This document shows, in pieces, positions 1-11,726 of a stretch of DNA of 64,000 bases. The position numbers and the translations under genes are program-made. The notes beneath the pieces were generated by a model that ran no database searches, was not told the origin of the DNA, and saw only the letters and a program-made list of their open reading frames with translations. The DNA is from Zea mays. Taxonomy: Eukaryota; Streptophyta; Magnoliopsida; Poales; Poaceae. Location of the stretch: the NCBI RefSeq assembly GCF_902167145.1, contig NC_050098.1, positions 32,668,501 to 32,732,500 of the forward strand. Reading direction: 5' to 3'. Position 1 is the first letter of the stretch. Every line of letters begins with the position of its first letter.

Positions 1-293
1 TGTTCCCGGTTGATTTGAGAAGAGAAAGCTCACTCGGTCCGAGGGACCGTTTGAGAGAGGGAAGGGGTTGAAAAAGACCCGGCCTTTGTGGCCTCCTCAA
101 CGGGGAGTAGGTTTGCGAGAACCGAACCTCGGTAAAACAAATCCGCGTGTCACACTCTTTATTCGCTTGCGATTCGCTTTGCACCCTCTCTCGCGAACTC
201 GATTATATTTCTAACGCTAACCCAGCTTGTAGTTGTGATTAACTTTGTAAATTTCAGTTTCGCCCTATTCACCCCCCCTCTAGGTGACTTTCA
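1..293 (+). repeat. Element H: 3' portion of its 5' LTR (starts before the window)
   Basis: The stretch ends in CTAGGTGACTTTCA at 280-293, the same terminus seen in inverted orientation at 1044 and 41333 (element O) and, diverged, at 62107 (element E). It shares with those LTRs the block containing CAACGGGGAGTAGGTTTGC and the C-rich run before the terminus. No primer-binding site follows: the next bases are already gag codons. Confidence 0.82.
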
Positions 294-1043
294 AAGATCC
301 GAAGCTACGGAAGCACAAGATGGACGGATCATGATGTCGTCCGACTCATGCTAAGGTCATTTACTGTAATTGACCCCCATCTTGTCAACATTATTCGTGA
401 AAATCCCAGGTACACCAAGATGACGCCCGAGGAGATTCTCGAAAAATTTGTGAGCGGGCGCATGATGGTGAAGGAGGCTCGATACGTGGACGATGCACTA
501 AATGGTTCACTACCCGTCTATGAGCCACAACCCGTTGCTCTCAAAGCAACAAGCAGCAGGGAGGCGCTACCAAGCAAGGTCGCACAAGTTGAGGCTGCCG
601 GGCTAAATGAAGATGAGATGGCCCTGATCATCAAACATTTCAAGACCGCGCTCAAAGGACGCAAAGAGTACCCCTCAAAGAATAAAACAAGGGGAAAGCG
701 CTCCTGCTTCAAATGCAGTAAAACTGGTCATTTCATAGCACAATGCCCCGATAACGATAATGACTAGGGACAAGAAAATTACGGGAAGGAGAAGAAGAAA
801 AACTACAAGAAGGCGAAGGGTGAGGCACATCTCGGAAAGGAGTGGGACTCTGATTGCTCCTCATCCGACTCCGACGATGAAGGATTGGCTGCCTCGGCCT
901 TCGACAAGTCTTCACTCTTCCCCAACGAACGCCATACATGCTTTATGGCTAAGGAGAAAAAGGCACGTATTCGGGACACCCCCAAGTACACTTCCTCTAG
1001 TGATGAAGAATCTTCTGATGATGAAGTAGATTACTCTGAATTG
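294..1043 (+). pseudogene. Element H gag, N-terminally deleted, with one in-frame stop
   Basis: The frame is open from 294 and encodes the C-terminal half of a Copia gag (WTDHDVVRLMLRSF then RENPRYTKMTPEE), followed by a CCHC zinc knuckle, CFKCSKTGHFIAQC, at about 708-749. This protein would package the RNA and form the particle. A TAG at 765-767 interrupts it 5 codons after the knuckle. The same frame then continues through a Lys-rich and a Ser/Asp-rich stretch (SSSDSDDEG) up to the insertion of element O at 1043. The N-terminal half of gag and the primer-binding site are missing, because the LTR end at 293 abuts mid-gag codons. The ATG at 348 is internal to the domain and is not a true start. 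Confidence 0.85.
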
Positions 1044-1743
1044 TGAAAGTCGCCTAGAGGGGGGGGGGGGTGAATAAGCATATCTGAAATTTACAAACTT
1101 AAGCACACACTACAAGCCGGGGTTAGCGTTAGAAATATAAACGAGTCCGAAAGAGAGGGCAAAAACAAATCACAAGCGAATAAGAGCGGATGACACGGTG
1201 ATTTGTTTTACCGAGGTTCGGTTCTTGCAAACCTACTCCCCGTTGAGGTGGTCACAAAGACCGGGTATCTTTCAACCCTTTCCCTCTCTCAAACGGTCAC
1301 CTAGACCGAGTGAGCCTTTTTCTTCAATCAAATGGGACACTAAGTCCACTACAAGGACCACCACAACTTGGTGTCTCTTGTTTTGATTACAAGTGAGTTG
1401 AACACAAGAAAGAAGGAAGAAGAAAAGCAATCCAAGTGCAAGAGCTCAAATGAACACAAATGTCTCTCTCTCTAGTCACTAATTTGGTTGGAGTGATTCT
1501 GGACTTGGGAGAGGATTTGATCTCTTTGTATGTGTCTTGAATGAAGTCTATAGCTCTTGTATAAAGTTTGATGGCTGAAAACTTGGATGCAATGAATGGT
1601 GGGTGGTTGGGGGTATTTATAACCCCAACCACCAAAGTAGCCGTTGGTGAAGGCTGCTGTCGCATGGCGCACCGGATAGTCTGGTGCTCCACCAGACACT
1701 GTCCGGTGCGCCAGCCACGTCACCCGATCGTTAGGGTTCGACC

Positions 1744-4700
1744 TGTAACACCTCAGGTGTTACCATGGCTAGAGCACACCTTGGTACTAAGGACTGTGAT
1801 CACATGTGGTAAAAACTTAAGGAGAACATAAGAACCTTGGAGACCATGTGTTAACCAAGATTGCTAATGACCTACGAAGCATCACTCAAGCTTTTGTGCA
1901 CTTACTACCTTGGGCAAGAGAGGGAAAACCCTAGACCTCTCTTGAACCCTATCTTCCAAAACCATGGTTGAGAGGGGGAGAGAATAAGCAATTGTGCAAA
2001 CCATGAGTTAATCTTTAACCAAACTTTAAGTAACTTTTTAACCAGCAATTGTGGGAAGGAAATGTTGCAAAAAGACCCCTGGAGAAACCCCAAATCCATT
2101 CCTTAAGTGGAGAGAGAGCTAGAGCTCTGTAATTCTCTCTAAGTCAAAAACTACACCTACACTAAAGATCAACCATGTTCACCTTGAGGATGGCACCAAA
2201 ACCACCTATGTTCTATACCAAAAATGTGGCATACCACCTAGGGCAGCCACTAGAAAAAGTTGGGCCCGAGACCTTGACGTTTGACATGCCTTGGCATGGG
2301 TTTTGTCGCGAGGTGGGCAGAGAGACATACCTGATTTGGCGACCGAAGATCTCCCTACCTAGGCCATATCTGCCATGGCGACTCACGGATGAGAGACAGC
2401 CCTAGGTGCCAGGAAAAGACTCGCGCCGGATTTTGCCAAGATTCGCATGTTTGCGACTTGGGCGAGCTGTGGAACACGGGCAGAAGAAAAGCTCCACGTG
2501 TTCGACGCGCTCTGTGCACGCCAGAGCACGCCCGCACGCGCCCCGCGTCGCGCCAAAGGCCAGCCAACGCCATGGCTCGCGCCTGCGCCTATAAAGCCCA
2601 CTCGGGCGTCGACCACACTCTTCCGCGCACGCTCAAACCTCACCGGAGCTCAACTCACCGTCGTTTGCCCGTGCACGGCGTGTCCGCGGCCACCCGAGCC
2701 CCTGCCGCCGTAGACCGGCCAGCCCAGCCTTTCCCAACCCCGTCCAACCCTCGGAGACGAGTGAGCACACCTCGGTGAAGCTTCCAGAGCGAGGAATCGA
2801 AGTCTGCTTCGCCGGAGAGGCCAGTCCACGGTCGCCGGAGTTCACAACCCCGCTGGAGTGCGTGGACCGGGTAATCCATTGAACCAGATCGCCTTGAATT
2901 GGCCGGCACACCCGCCGCCGACGAGGACACCCGCCCGCGCACGTGGACCGAGCGATTCCGGCCATCCCCGCCGTCGAGCCGTACATCGCTGTGACTGCCA
3001 GAGCCTCCCCGAGCCAACCCTGCCCCTCGCCGGACCTCTCTCGCCGCCGGTAAGCCGCGCCACCCTTTTCTTTCTCGCGGGTACTGTTTAAACCTAGGGA
3101 AGGACCGCGGGGGAGAAGGAAAGAAGTCTGGAGGGTTTTGTGAAATGTCAGAGACTCAAATGAATAGTAGCACGGGGGTATAACTGAGAGAGTTAGTTTG
3201 GAAATAACCCAGGGTCCTCGGTGTAAACTGCTTTTCCAGAAAACCTTTATTAAACCTGATTTTAAATTGAACAGAACTTTAATAATTCATAACTTCTGTT
3301 TTATTCATCCAAATTTGGTCAAACCAATTTTGTCAGACCTTAAATAATGTAAACTGCTTAGGAAAAATATAAAACCCTTAAGTACTACAGAAAACTATAA
3401 GGTTCTGAATTAATTATTGTTTTGACCAAAAGCTAAATAATAGGGATAAAAATAGTTGCACTATTTGACTAGGGTTAGAAAAATTTGGAGAAGTTTATAT
3501 CCACCTACTGACCTGTTTAAAAATGCTAAACTTCTCTGACCAACCCATTAAGTTAGTTTTTGCCAATTATTTTGCAATATGCTTAAGGTTAAGAAAAATA
3601 GAAAAGGTGATTAAAATGATGAACCAGAGGGCACCCCTATTTTTGTTAGGACACTTATTCAATATAGTTTACTAGAAAAATCCATTATACCCTGGTTTAG
3701 TATAAAATAAGTAGGATCCCTTTTCTTTTAGGAAAATAAGGAAAACTTAGAAAAACCCTACAAAAATGACCCCAAGGTGAAAACACCCCAACCCTTGGGA
3801 TAACTAATGTTTGGTTATTAAGAACTTAGGAAAAATATGAAATCTGCTGTTTGACATTTTTCAAATAACAATATAGTAGAAAGTGCCTTTTTGGCATTTA
3901 ACTTTAGAAAATCATAACTAAATGACCATCCCTTAGCTTTCTGTGATCTTTGGCACAGAAGCCTATTATTACTGTTGGATGCCAACAAAAATAACCCTTA
4001 GGACAGAACTCACCCCTAATTAAGAGATGTAGTGCAAAGTGGCCCATTTTACACAACTTTTGTTATTTTGTCTGAAGCATAGCCTTTTTATTTTAAACCT
4101 CAAATTCCTAGAACAAGCTATAATGACCAATGGCAACGCACTGTAATTTTTACAGAATTTTTGGAAAATATTAAACCACTGTCGTAGTTCAAATCTACAC
4201 TAGAAACCATAAATAGAAAATAAAGAAAGGAAAAAATGAATAAGAGGAAACCAGTGTCATCCTAAAACCCATTATAACTTGTCCACTGAAATATATAAAG
4301 GCAATACCAATTCACTATGCTTATCCCTAGCAAGACCTAAACCTAGAAGTAATAAGCATAAACCATTAAAAGCTACATATGACCTAGAAACCCTAAGTTA
4401 CTCATTTAACTTAGTTTTTCTTCTCTTAGCATAATGTTATTAAATCCTGCATAACCATGACATACATGTTCATTGCATTTCGATAGACTGTAACCTTGCT
4501 GACGGAGAGTACATCCTCGTGCCGGAGCAAGGAGCTGCTCAGGAGGTAGCCCCGGATCCAACACCCAAGTCTGCACCAGAGGATCTGCCTGCCACAGCCT
4601 TGGAAGGCAAGCCCCGGTTTTATGCATAACCATTATATATGCTATTTTACTGCACTTAATGTTTGTAGGCTTGTATTGTGCACTTAAGTGTAGGAGTTGA

Positions 4701-5993
4701 CTGAAACCATAGTTGCATGATCTCAGGAATCCTATTGAGATGAATGCTAGTATGCTAGGTCGAGTAGCTGCTTTATTAATTAGGATCTCGGTAGAAGTCG
4801 AATGATTTTTCTAGCACTCGCGCGAGATCAGGAATTGGTTGTACCCACTTTCATACTATCATGATACTAGTCTGTGGACAACAATCCATGGGGATTGGTT
4901 GTCTACAAGATGGGAAAATGGAATAAGGATTAACGTGCGGATACCTGTGTCAAGCGTTTGAACGTACTAAACACATACCAAGAAATATGGTAAATCGGTA
5001 AGCCTAGTACTTGAGTGAACTTACCCCTCACGCGACCTGAGATGTGGTCTCCCATTCCGGTTATGGTGGGTACAAGTGCGGTCACTGCACGACGACAGTC
5101 GGGGTCAGTGAGGCATTGTACGCCAAGGCGGTGAGCCCTGATCTGTTGCCAGGGGATCGATGGGGACGGTTGATGTGTGTGGGGACGGAGTGCCCCTGCA
5201 TGTCGTGTGTTTAGGTTTACCTTGCAAGGATAAAAACTCGATTCAAATCGTCTGCTTCTCGCAGTTAATGAGACTGCTTGATCCATTGTACTGCATTGAG
5301 TAACAAGTGGAAATATGATGAGTTGATATAAGATGTTGATTGCTAATAATGTTTGCTACTATGTATGAGTAGATAGTACACATTTAGCCTTAAGAGAGTC
5401 ACACTTATATTGACAAAGCTAAAACTTGACTTAGAAACTTAGCTAGTGCTTTTGGCAACCAAACCCCACAGCCAAATAGCTGCATGTCTAGAGGTAGAGG
5501 AGTAGACTCCTCACACCGGGTAAGTCTAGCTGAGTATTAGTATACTCAGCCTTGCTTGTGGCATAATTTTACAGGTTCTTTGGAGGACATGGTTGCTGGA
5601 GTGACTTGGCCGTCCATCTTGCCACCGGGCTGGACTGTCGAGTGGGACCCTACCTCGGCTGAGGAGGAGCATGAGGAGTGATGGGACAGGCTTCCCCATC
5701 TCTCTGTTTATTTACCGTTAGTTTTATTACGCTGCACTTCGAACAATGATGACTACTTTTGCAAAACTCCGATGGTGATGTAATAATTTTAATACTCTTA
5801 CATGCATGGTTTTATGCTTTATTGTATTTGCTCTGTGACTCACCATCGAGTGAGATTGTGGTACTTGATCCTGTTAGTGGCCGTGTCGGACTAGATCCGA
5901 GGGATTGACAGGTTATTCCCATTTAAGTGTGGTCTAGCCTCTAAGGCGGGGCTTGGGCACTTAAGTTGGAATAATTCGGGCAGTTCCGCCGCA
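1744..5993 (+). mobile_element. Element S: 4.25-kb solo LTR of a Ty3/Gypsy family
   Basis: It starts TGTAACACC, ends CCGCCGCA and is flanked by the 5-bp duplication CGACC (1739-1743 and 5994-5998). It lies in the 3' LTR of O exactly where the uninterrupted copy at about 42018 continues. There is no primer-binding site, gag, pol or second LTR inside. A TATA box (TATAAAG) sits at 2590-2596, preceded by a GC-rich promoter-like block. The first 19 bases form a hairpin (GTAACACCT/AGGTGTTAC) like that at the 5' end of the LTRs of element C, which sets the plus orientation. The interpretation is unequal recombination between two LTRs. Short reading frames inside it show no recognisable protein. The exact family is not assigned. 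Confidence 0.85.
2590..2596 (+). promoter_or_regulatory. Solo LTR S: TATA box
   Basis: TATAAAG follows a GC-rich segment and is followed by C-rich leader-like sequence. This is the likely LTR core promoter, inferred from motif and position only. Confidence 0.5.
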
Positions 5994-6496
5994 CGACCGT
6001 TGGAGCTTCTGTCTTCTGGGCCACCGGACAATCTGGTGGTGCACCGGACAGTCACTATTCACTGTCCGGTGCGCCTTCTGGCGCTGCTCTGACCTCTGCG
6101 CACGCAGGCGCACACTGTTCACTTTTACTGTACCATTGCAGATGACCGTTGGCGCTGTGGAGCCGTTACTCCGCTGGCGCACTGGACAGTCCGGTGAATT
6201 ATAGCGGAGCGGCTCCCAGAATTCCCGAAGGTGGCAAGTTCGGAGTTGGGTTCCCTGGTGCACCGGACACTGCCGGTGGCACACCGGACAGTCCGGTGCG
6301 CCAGACCAGGGCACACTTCGGTAGTCTTTTGTTCTCTTTGTTTGAACCCTTTCTTGGTCTTTTTATTGGTTTGTTGTGAACCTTTGGCACCTGTAAAACT
6401 TATAATCTAGAGCAAACTAGTTAGTCCAATTATTTGTGTTGGGCAATTCAACCACCAAAATCAATTAGGAAAAGGTGTAAGCCTATTTCCCTTTCA

Positions 6497-6510
6497 ATCT
6501 CCCCCTTTTT
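6497..6510 (-). promoter_or_regulatory. Element O: polypurine tract (plus-strand primer)
   Basis: On the minus strand AAAAAGGGGGAGAT directly precedes the 3' LTR start TGAAAGGG. This is the standard position for second-strand priming. Confidence 0.85.
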
Positions 6511-7267
6511 GGTGATTGATGCCAACACAAACCAAAGCAAATATAAAAGTGTAGAATTGAACTAGTTTGCATAATGTAAGTGCAAAGGTTGCTTGGAATG
6601 AAACCAATAATTATTTCTACTAGATATGCATGGATGGCTTTCTTCTTATTTAAGATTTTGGACCACGCTTGCCCCACTTGTTTTGTTTTGCAAAGTTTTG
6701 GAAATTCTTTTCAAAGTCTTTTTGCAAATAGTAAAAGGTATATGAATAAGATTTTGAGAAGCATTTTCAAGATATGAAATTTTCTCCCCCTGTTTCAAAT
6801 GCTTTTCCTTTGACTAAACAAAACTCCCCCTTAATGAAATCCTCCTCTTAGTGTTCAAGAGGGTTTTAGATATTAATTTTGAAGAGGGTATACCAATTTG
6901 AAATTATATCAAAAATAAGATACCAATTAAAAAATCTTTTCTTAACCCAAATTTGAAAGACTACATTTTTTAAATTGGTGGTTGGTGGTGGTGCGGTCCT
7001 TTTGCTTTGGGCTAATACTTTCTCCCCCTTTGGCATGAATCGCCAAAAACGGATACTTGTGAGTGAAATATAAGCCCTTTTCTTTAAACTTTCTCCCCCT
7101 TTGGCAAATAATATAGGAGTGAAGATTATACCAAATTGGAGAGCGGTGTGGAGTGACGACGAAGGATGAATAATGCGATGGAGTGGAGTGGAAGCCTTGT
7201 CTTCGCCGAAGACTCTGATTCCCTTTCAATCTATGACTTAGCATGAAATGCACTTGAAGAACACATT
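6511..7267 (-). other. Element O: 3' noncoding region with extra PPT-like copies
   Basis: The DNA is AT-rich with no credible coding frame. It contains further copies of the purine motif AAAGGGGGAGA(A) on the minus strand near 6782-6792, 7020-7032 and 7089-7101. Multiple PPT-like motifs ahead of the 3' LTR are a described feature of Sireviruses. The tail of the region (ACATT, 7263-7267) is the TSD of element A, and the region resumes at 20830. Confidence 0.75.
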
Positions 7268-8679
7268 TGTCGGCGTTTCGACCCCGGGGGGTCCCTGGAC
7301 CGACGAGTAAATTGTCGCTGCGTGTCCTAGCCCAGATGGGTCGGCGCGAGACTGGACACAAAGGGGGGAGAACAGTAAGGGGAAACCGCGGCCTTCGTGT
7401 TGTCCTGCGCCCAGGGCGGATGGATGCGCTTGCAGTAGGGGGTTACAAGCGTTCGCGTGGGAGAGAGAGAGAGAGAGAGAGGGCGAGAGCCTTATGCGTC
7501 GGCCCGTTCTCCCGCGCGGCCAACCTTTCTACGAGAGCCCTGGACCTTCCTTTTATAGACGTAAGGAGAGGGCCCAGGTGTACAATGGTGGGTGTAGCAA
7601 TGTGCTAACGTTTCTAGCAGAGAGGAGCTAGTGCCCTATGTACATGCCGTCGTGGCTGTCGGAGAGGTGTTGCTGCCCTGTTCATGTGATGTCGTGGCCG
7701 TCGGAGGAGAGTTGGAGCCCTGCGGAAGTACAGCTGTCGGGGCTGTCGGATCCTTGCTGACGTCTCCTTGCTGACGTAAGGGGCTGGGAGCCGCCGTCGT
7801 CATGGAGCATGCGGGGTGTCATCATTACTTGTTTACTGGGGCGAGCCAGATGGGACGCCGGTCTTGTTCCCCGTAGCCTGAGCTAGCTAGGGGCAGGGTA
7901 ATGATGGCCCCCCTGGCGACGTGGTCGGTCTGGACCCGAGTTTGGGCGAGGTGGCGATTCCTCCGAGGTCGAGGTTGAGTCCGAGCCCTGGGGTCGGGCG
8001 AGGCGGAGTCCATCGTCTTCCGGAGCCGAGGCTGAGTCCGAGCCCTGGGATCGGGCGAGGCGGAGTTCGTCGTCTTCTAAGTCGTGGTTGAGTCCGAGCC
8101 CTGGGGTCGGGCGAGGCGAAGTCCATCTTCCGAGGCCGAGACGGGGGCCGAACCCTGGGGTCGGGCGAGGCAGAGCTTTCTATGTCGCCCGAGGCTGGAC
8201 TTAGCCGCTGTCGACCTCACTCTGGCGAGTGGCACGACAGTCGGAGCAGGGCAGGCGACGCTGTATTCGTGTCAGGTCGGTCAGTGGAGCGGCGAAGTGA
8301 CTGTGGTCACTTCGGCCCTGTCAACTGAAGAGCGCGCGTCAGGATAAGATGTCAGGCGATCCTTGCATTAAATGCTCCTGCGATATGGTCGGTTGGTGTG
8401 GCGATTTGGCCAAGGTTGCTTCTCCGCGAAGCCTACCCGAGCTGTGCCTCGGGCGAGTCGACAGTGCGTCCGTTGCTTGAGGGGATCCTCGGGCGAGGCA
8501 TGAATCTTCCGGGGTCGGCTGTCTTTGCCCGAGGTCGGGCTCGGGCGAGGCAGGATCGTGTCCCTTGAGCGGAGCCTTGGCCTGAATCACGTTCATCAGG
8601 CCTTCGCAGCTTTGTGCTGATGGGGTTTACCAGCTGAGATTAGGAGTCTTGGGGGTACCCCTAATTATGGTCCCCGACA
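7268..8679 (-). repeat. Element A 3' LTR (1,412 bp)
   Basis: Minus-strand TATA (TATAAAAGG) at 7549-7557. Upstream of it in U3 lie about four diverged copies of a roughly 57-bp unit containing GAGCCCTGGGGTCGGGCGAG (about 7985-8175), the unit that is expanded in element B. A (GA)n microsatellite at 7461-7481 is longer than in the 5' LTR. Confidence 0.9.
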
Positions 8680-8692
8680 GTAGCCCCCGAGC
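8680..8692 (-). promoter_or_regulatory. Element A: polypurine tract
   Basis: On the minus strand GCTCGGGGGCTAC immediately precedes the LTR start TGTCGGGG. The same arrangement is found at 23054 in element B. Confidence 0.75.
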
Positions 8693-9414
8693 CTCAAAGG
8701 GAGTGTTGGCACTCGCTTGGAGGCTTTTGTCGCACTTTTTTGCAAGGGGACCAGCCTTTCTCGGTTGCATTTCATTCCGGTGGGTGCGCGCGAGCGCACC
8801 CGCCGGGTGTAGCCCCTGAGGCCTCAGAGGAGTGTTTTGACTCCTTCGAGGTCTTAGTGCCTTTCGTGGTGGCTCGGCCGGTTTGGTTGTTCCCTCATGC
8901 GAACTGGTCGTTGCCCGGGTGCTTAGTCAGGTCCCATGTTCTCGGGCTGGTATGTTGACGCTGTCAACGGTTTCGCCGGAGCCGGGTTTGCGAGAGCAGC
9001 CCCCGAGCCCCCGCACAGAGCGAGGGGACGGTCAAGGACAGACTCAGCTTTTTTCATACGCCCCTGCGTCGCCTTTCCGCAAGGAGGAGGGGGGGGGGAA
9101 GCGCCATGTTGCCCTCAGAGGGCGCCGAACATGGTGTCTCCAATGAGTTGCTAACGGGTAATCCGAGTGGACGCCCGTGCCCCATTCGTTAGGGGTCGGC
9201 TAGTGGCCCGAAGGCGCGCTCCAAAAGTACCTGCGGGTGATTCGCCGGACCCGGTCCCCTTTTGACGGGGTCCGAGGGCTCGATGCCTCCCTCTGGTGGG
9301 ATTCCGTTACAAAATTGTTCCCGTCGGTCTCGGAAATGTCCTAGGGTACCTCGGGAGCGTAGCCCGAGCCTTGGTTATGTATCGAACGTACCCAGAGTCA
9401 TCCCTCACTCTGCG

Positions 9415-9640
9415 TGCTCTGAGGCGGCTGTCGAACCCTTTGGGGGCCAGCCTACGAACCCCTGATCAGTAGTGGGCGCGGAGCCCGAGTGGCCTGAGGC
9501 GGCCGTTGAACCCTTCGGAGGGGCCAGCCTTCGAACCTCTGACTAGTAGTGGGCGCAGAGCCCGAGTGCTCTGAGGCGGCTATTGAACCCTTACGAGGGG
9601 CCAGCCTTCGAACCTCTGATCAGTAGGGGGGCTCGGGCCC
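9415..9640. repeat. Element A: about 75-bp tandem repeat, three copies
   Basis: Units begin with CTGAGGCGGC(C/T) followed by GAACCC and contain CGAACC(C/T)CTGA and AGTAGTGGGCGC. Starts are near 9419, 9492 and 9570. The same three-copy array occurs in element B near 23790-24000. Confidence 0.7.
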
Positions 9641-10511
9641 GCTTCCTTCGCGGAGAAGGATCCCTTTCGGAGTATCCCCTTTCCCGGTCCCTGTAGCAAG
9701 AGGGAGAAAGAGGAAGTGGAAAAGGATACGAAATCGAATGACGTGGCGCACCTTTTTTGACGCGGTCATCATGGTGGAGGTGAAGCGTCGCCTGCTTTGC
9801 CTGCCAAAGGTGCCTCCTGTCCAGCCGCAGAGTTAATGCGATGGGACGAGTGGTTCGCGGGGCAGCCGTTGTGCGTGCGCGAGCCGTTCGAGGATCGGAA
9901 TACGGGCGCGTCGTCTTCATGCCGTGGGAGAGGGTTCTCCTGCTGCCCCAGGAGGGGGCGTGAGCTTGCTGACGACTTGACTGCTACTTTCGCCCGCCTG
10001 CCACCGCCATTACTGCCGGCCCATTTCTGGCCGTATCGACCGTCGCGCCTTCTCCCGCGCCTGTCTGACCCATGACCGATGTGCTCGGTTGGCACTGTCG
10101 GGTCATGCGCAGGGTCGCCTCGAGTCGCGGCACCGGTTCCGCAGTCGAGGAGGTGCGGTACTGGCGCGAGTGGCGGTGCAGTTTCTTGCACGTAGTAACC
10201 GGCGCGCCGGTTACATGACGTGTGGGCCTGGGCCTCCATGCTGGACGTGTCGAAGTCGAAAGGGTGCACCCCTTGGTGTGGTTACATGCCGCCTGCATGG
10301 CGGTCCGCCCTTTCACCCGCTGGTCTGGGCGATAGTGGAGGAATGCTTGTAACCGCTGGGCTGTTGTGCACTCCGCGCGCGGCGGTTTGACTTCTTCTGT
10401 CCTGGGCCATCTTGCATGACGCGTGGGACCCAGCCCCCGTGTCGTAGGGGGAGGACCTTGGAGCGTGTTGGAGAAGACTCAGTCCGCGCCGGCTGAGGAC
10501 GCAAGTGGGGA

Positions 10512-11660
10512 GAGTCGCCTTTAAAAGGGGGGTGACTTCCTTAGATGGCAACCATGTCTTCGTACTCCCTTCATGCGTCGTGTCCTTCCACCTTCCGAGC
10601 CCCCGGATGGGGAGCGCCCGCGGTTCTTCCGTCTTGTCGTCGTTGGAGGAACGCAACTTCGCGGAAGTTGGTACCTTTCAGCCATCGCTCGGCTTCAAGG
10701 ATTTTCATCAGGCAGCCCGACTGCATCCCCTCACCGGTGGTCACCCAAGACGGTGACCACCAGTTCGATGGTGGGGAGAAGCGAGCCGGGCTGCGGCCTC
10801 TGCCCCTCCCTCAGCTTCAAGGATCTTCATCATCCTTGCTGGGGCGGAGGGCGGGCTGAGCCGGAGCTCTACCTCCCGCATGGGTTCGTGGGTCACCCTC
10901 TCCTTCAGCATTCAGGGGAGAGGGTGCTCATTGGCCTAGCGGAAGGGGCGGACTCCGACAACGTGGGGCTGGTCGGCCGCGAGCGTCGTCAGCTTCAGCG
11001 CGTTGGGCTCGCTGGCTCAGCTAGCTCTGGCTCGGCTCCCGGTGCCCCCTCCCGCCATACGAGCGATCACCGCGCCGCGCGCAACGGAGGGCCGCCCAAG
11101 ACATTGCGCGCTGCTAGGGTGGCGTTCGTGTTCTTGGGCTGTCCTGCCTTTGCTCCGGTACGACGCCTCTTGCGCGGAGGTCGGTGCTCGCCTATCCGGG
11201 AGGATCCGAGTGGGGATCTGCTGGTGGGCAGATGGCTGCCGTCATCGACGTTGAGGTGGTGGCGGCTGAAGAAGTCCTCGTTGCCGACGAGATCGCCGCC
11301 ACCATCCGCGCTCCGGGCCTCCGGCTCTTTGGCTTTGATAGCTTGTCCTCGCCCCTCGAGTGGGGACGTGGGCGAGGAGCTCGTCGCAGCCGCGTCCGCC
11401 CTGAGGTCATCGCTGCTGCTGTTTGGCCACTCGGAGCGGAGGTCGTTGTCGCTGCTGCCGGAGCGGGCGTCGACGAGCCACTAGGGGTTTTGTCGCCCCG
11501 CAGGCCCTCCAATGTGGGGGGTTGTTCGTACCTGCGGGAGTGGAACCGGAGTTCCGTTTGTAATGGCACCTTGAGTGCCGGTGTTTGTTCATTGTGGCTT
11601 TCGGGGCTTGAACATGTAGGTATTTTTGGGTGTAATACAGTGTCCTTTTCTCATTGTGAG
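10512..11660 (+). other. Element A: possible remnant of an antisense transcription unit
   Basis: A plus-strand TATA-like TTTAAAAGG at about 10519 lies roughly 30 bp before an ATG at 10552. The following kilobase ends in AT-richer, 3'-UTR-like DNA near 11566-11660. Element B has the same arrangement (about 24860-25760). Open frames here (for example 10573-11484) are not conserved between copies. Tat relatives can carry an extra ORF at this position, so decay of such a gene is possible, but nothing recognisable is encoded. Confidence 0.3.
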
Positions 11661-11726
11661 CACTAGAACTCGCCTGTCGGCTAGCCGAACCGCTTGACCA
11701 AATGTGAGTTGCTCTGTGAGGAAGGT

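Larger units (their letters stand above)
1044..6496 (-). repeat. Element O 3' LTR, split by solo LTR S
   Basis: The LTR is 1044-1743 plus 5999-6496, 1,198 bp once S and one TSD are removed, against 1,211 bp for the 5' LTR. A minus-strand TATA motif (TATAAATA) lies at 1614-1621. Both halves contain partly decayed copies of the CpG-rich palindrome CACCGGACAGTCCGGTG, for example around 6048-6076 and 6286-6302. A polypurine tract abuts the right edge, identifying this as the 3' LTR. Confidence 0.9.

Noticed and set aside
1744..5993. A host gene or complete element in this 4.25-kb insertion
   Set aside because: No primer-binding site, no second LTR and no protein domains; only short frames. A solo LTR explains the ends and the duplication.
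10573..11484. 303-codon plus-strand frame in element A spacer
   Set aside because: Not conserved in element B at the matching place; GC-rich DNA gives such frames by chance. Kept only as part of a low-confidence antisense remnant.
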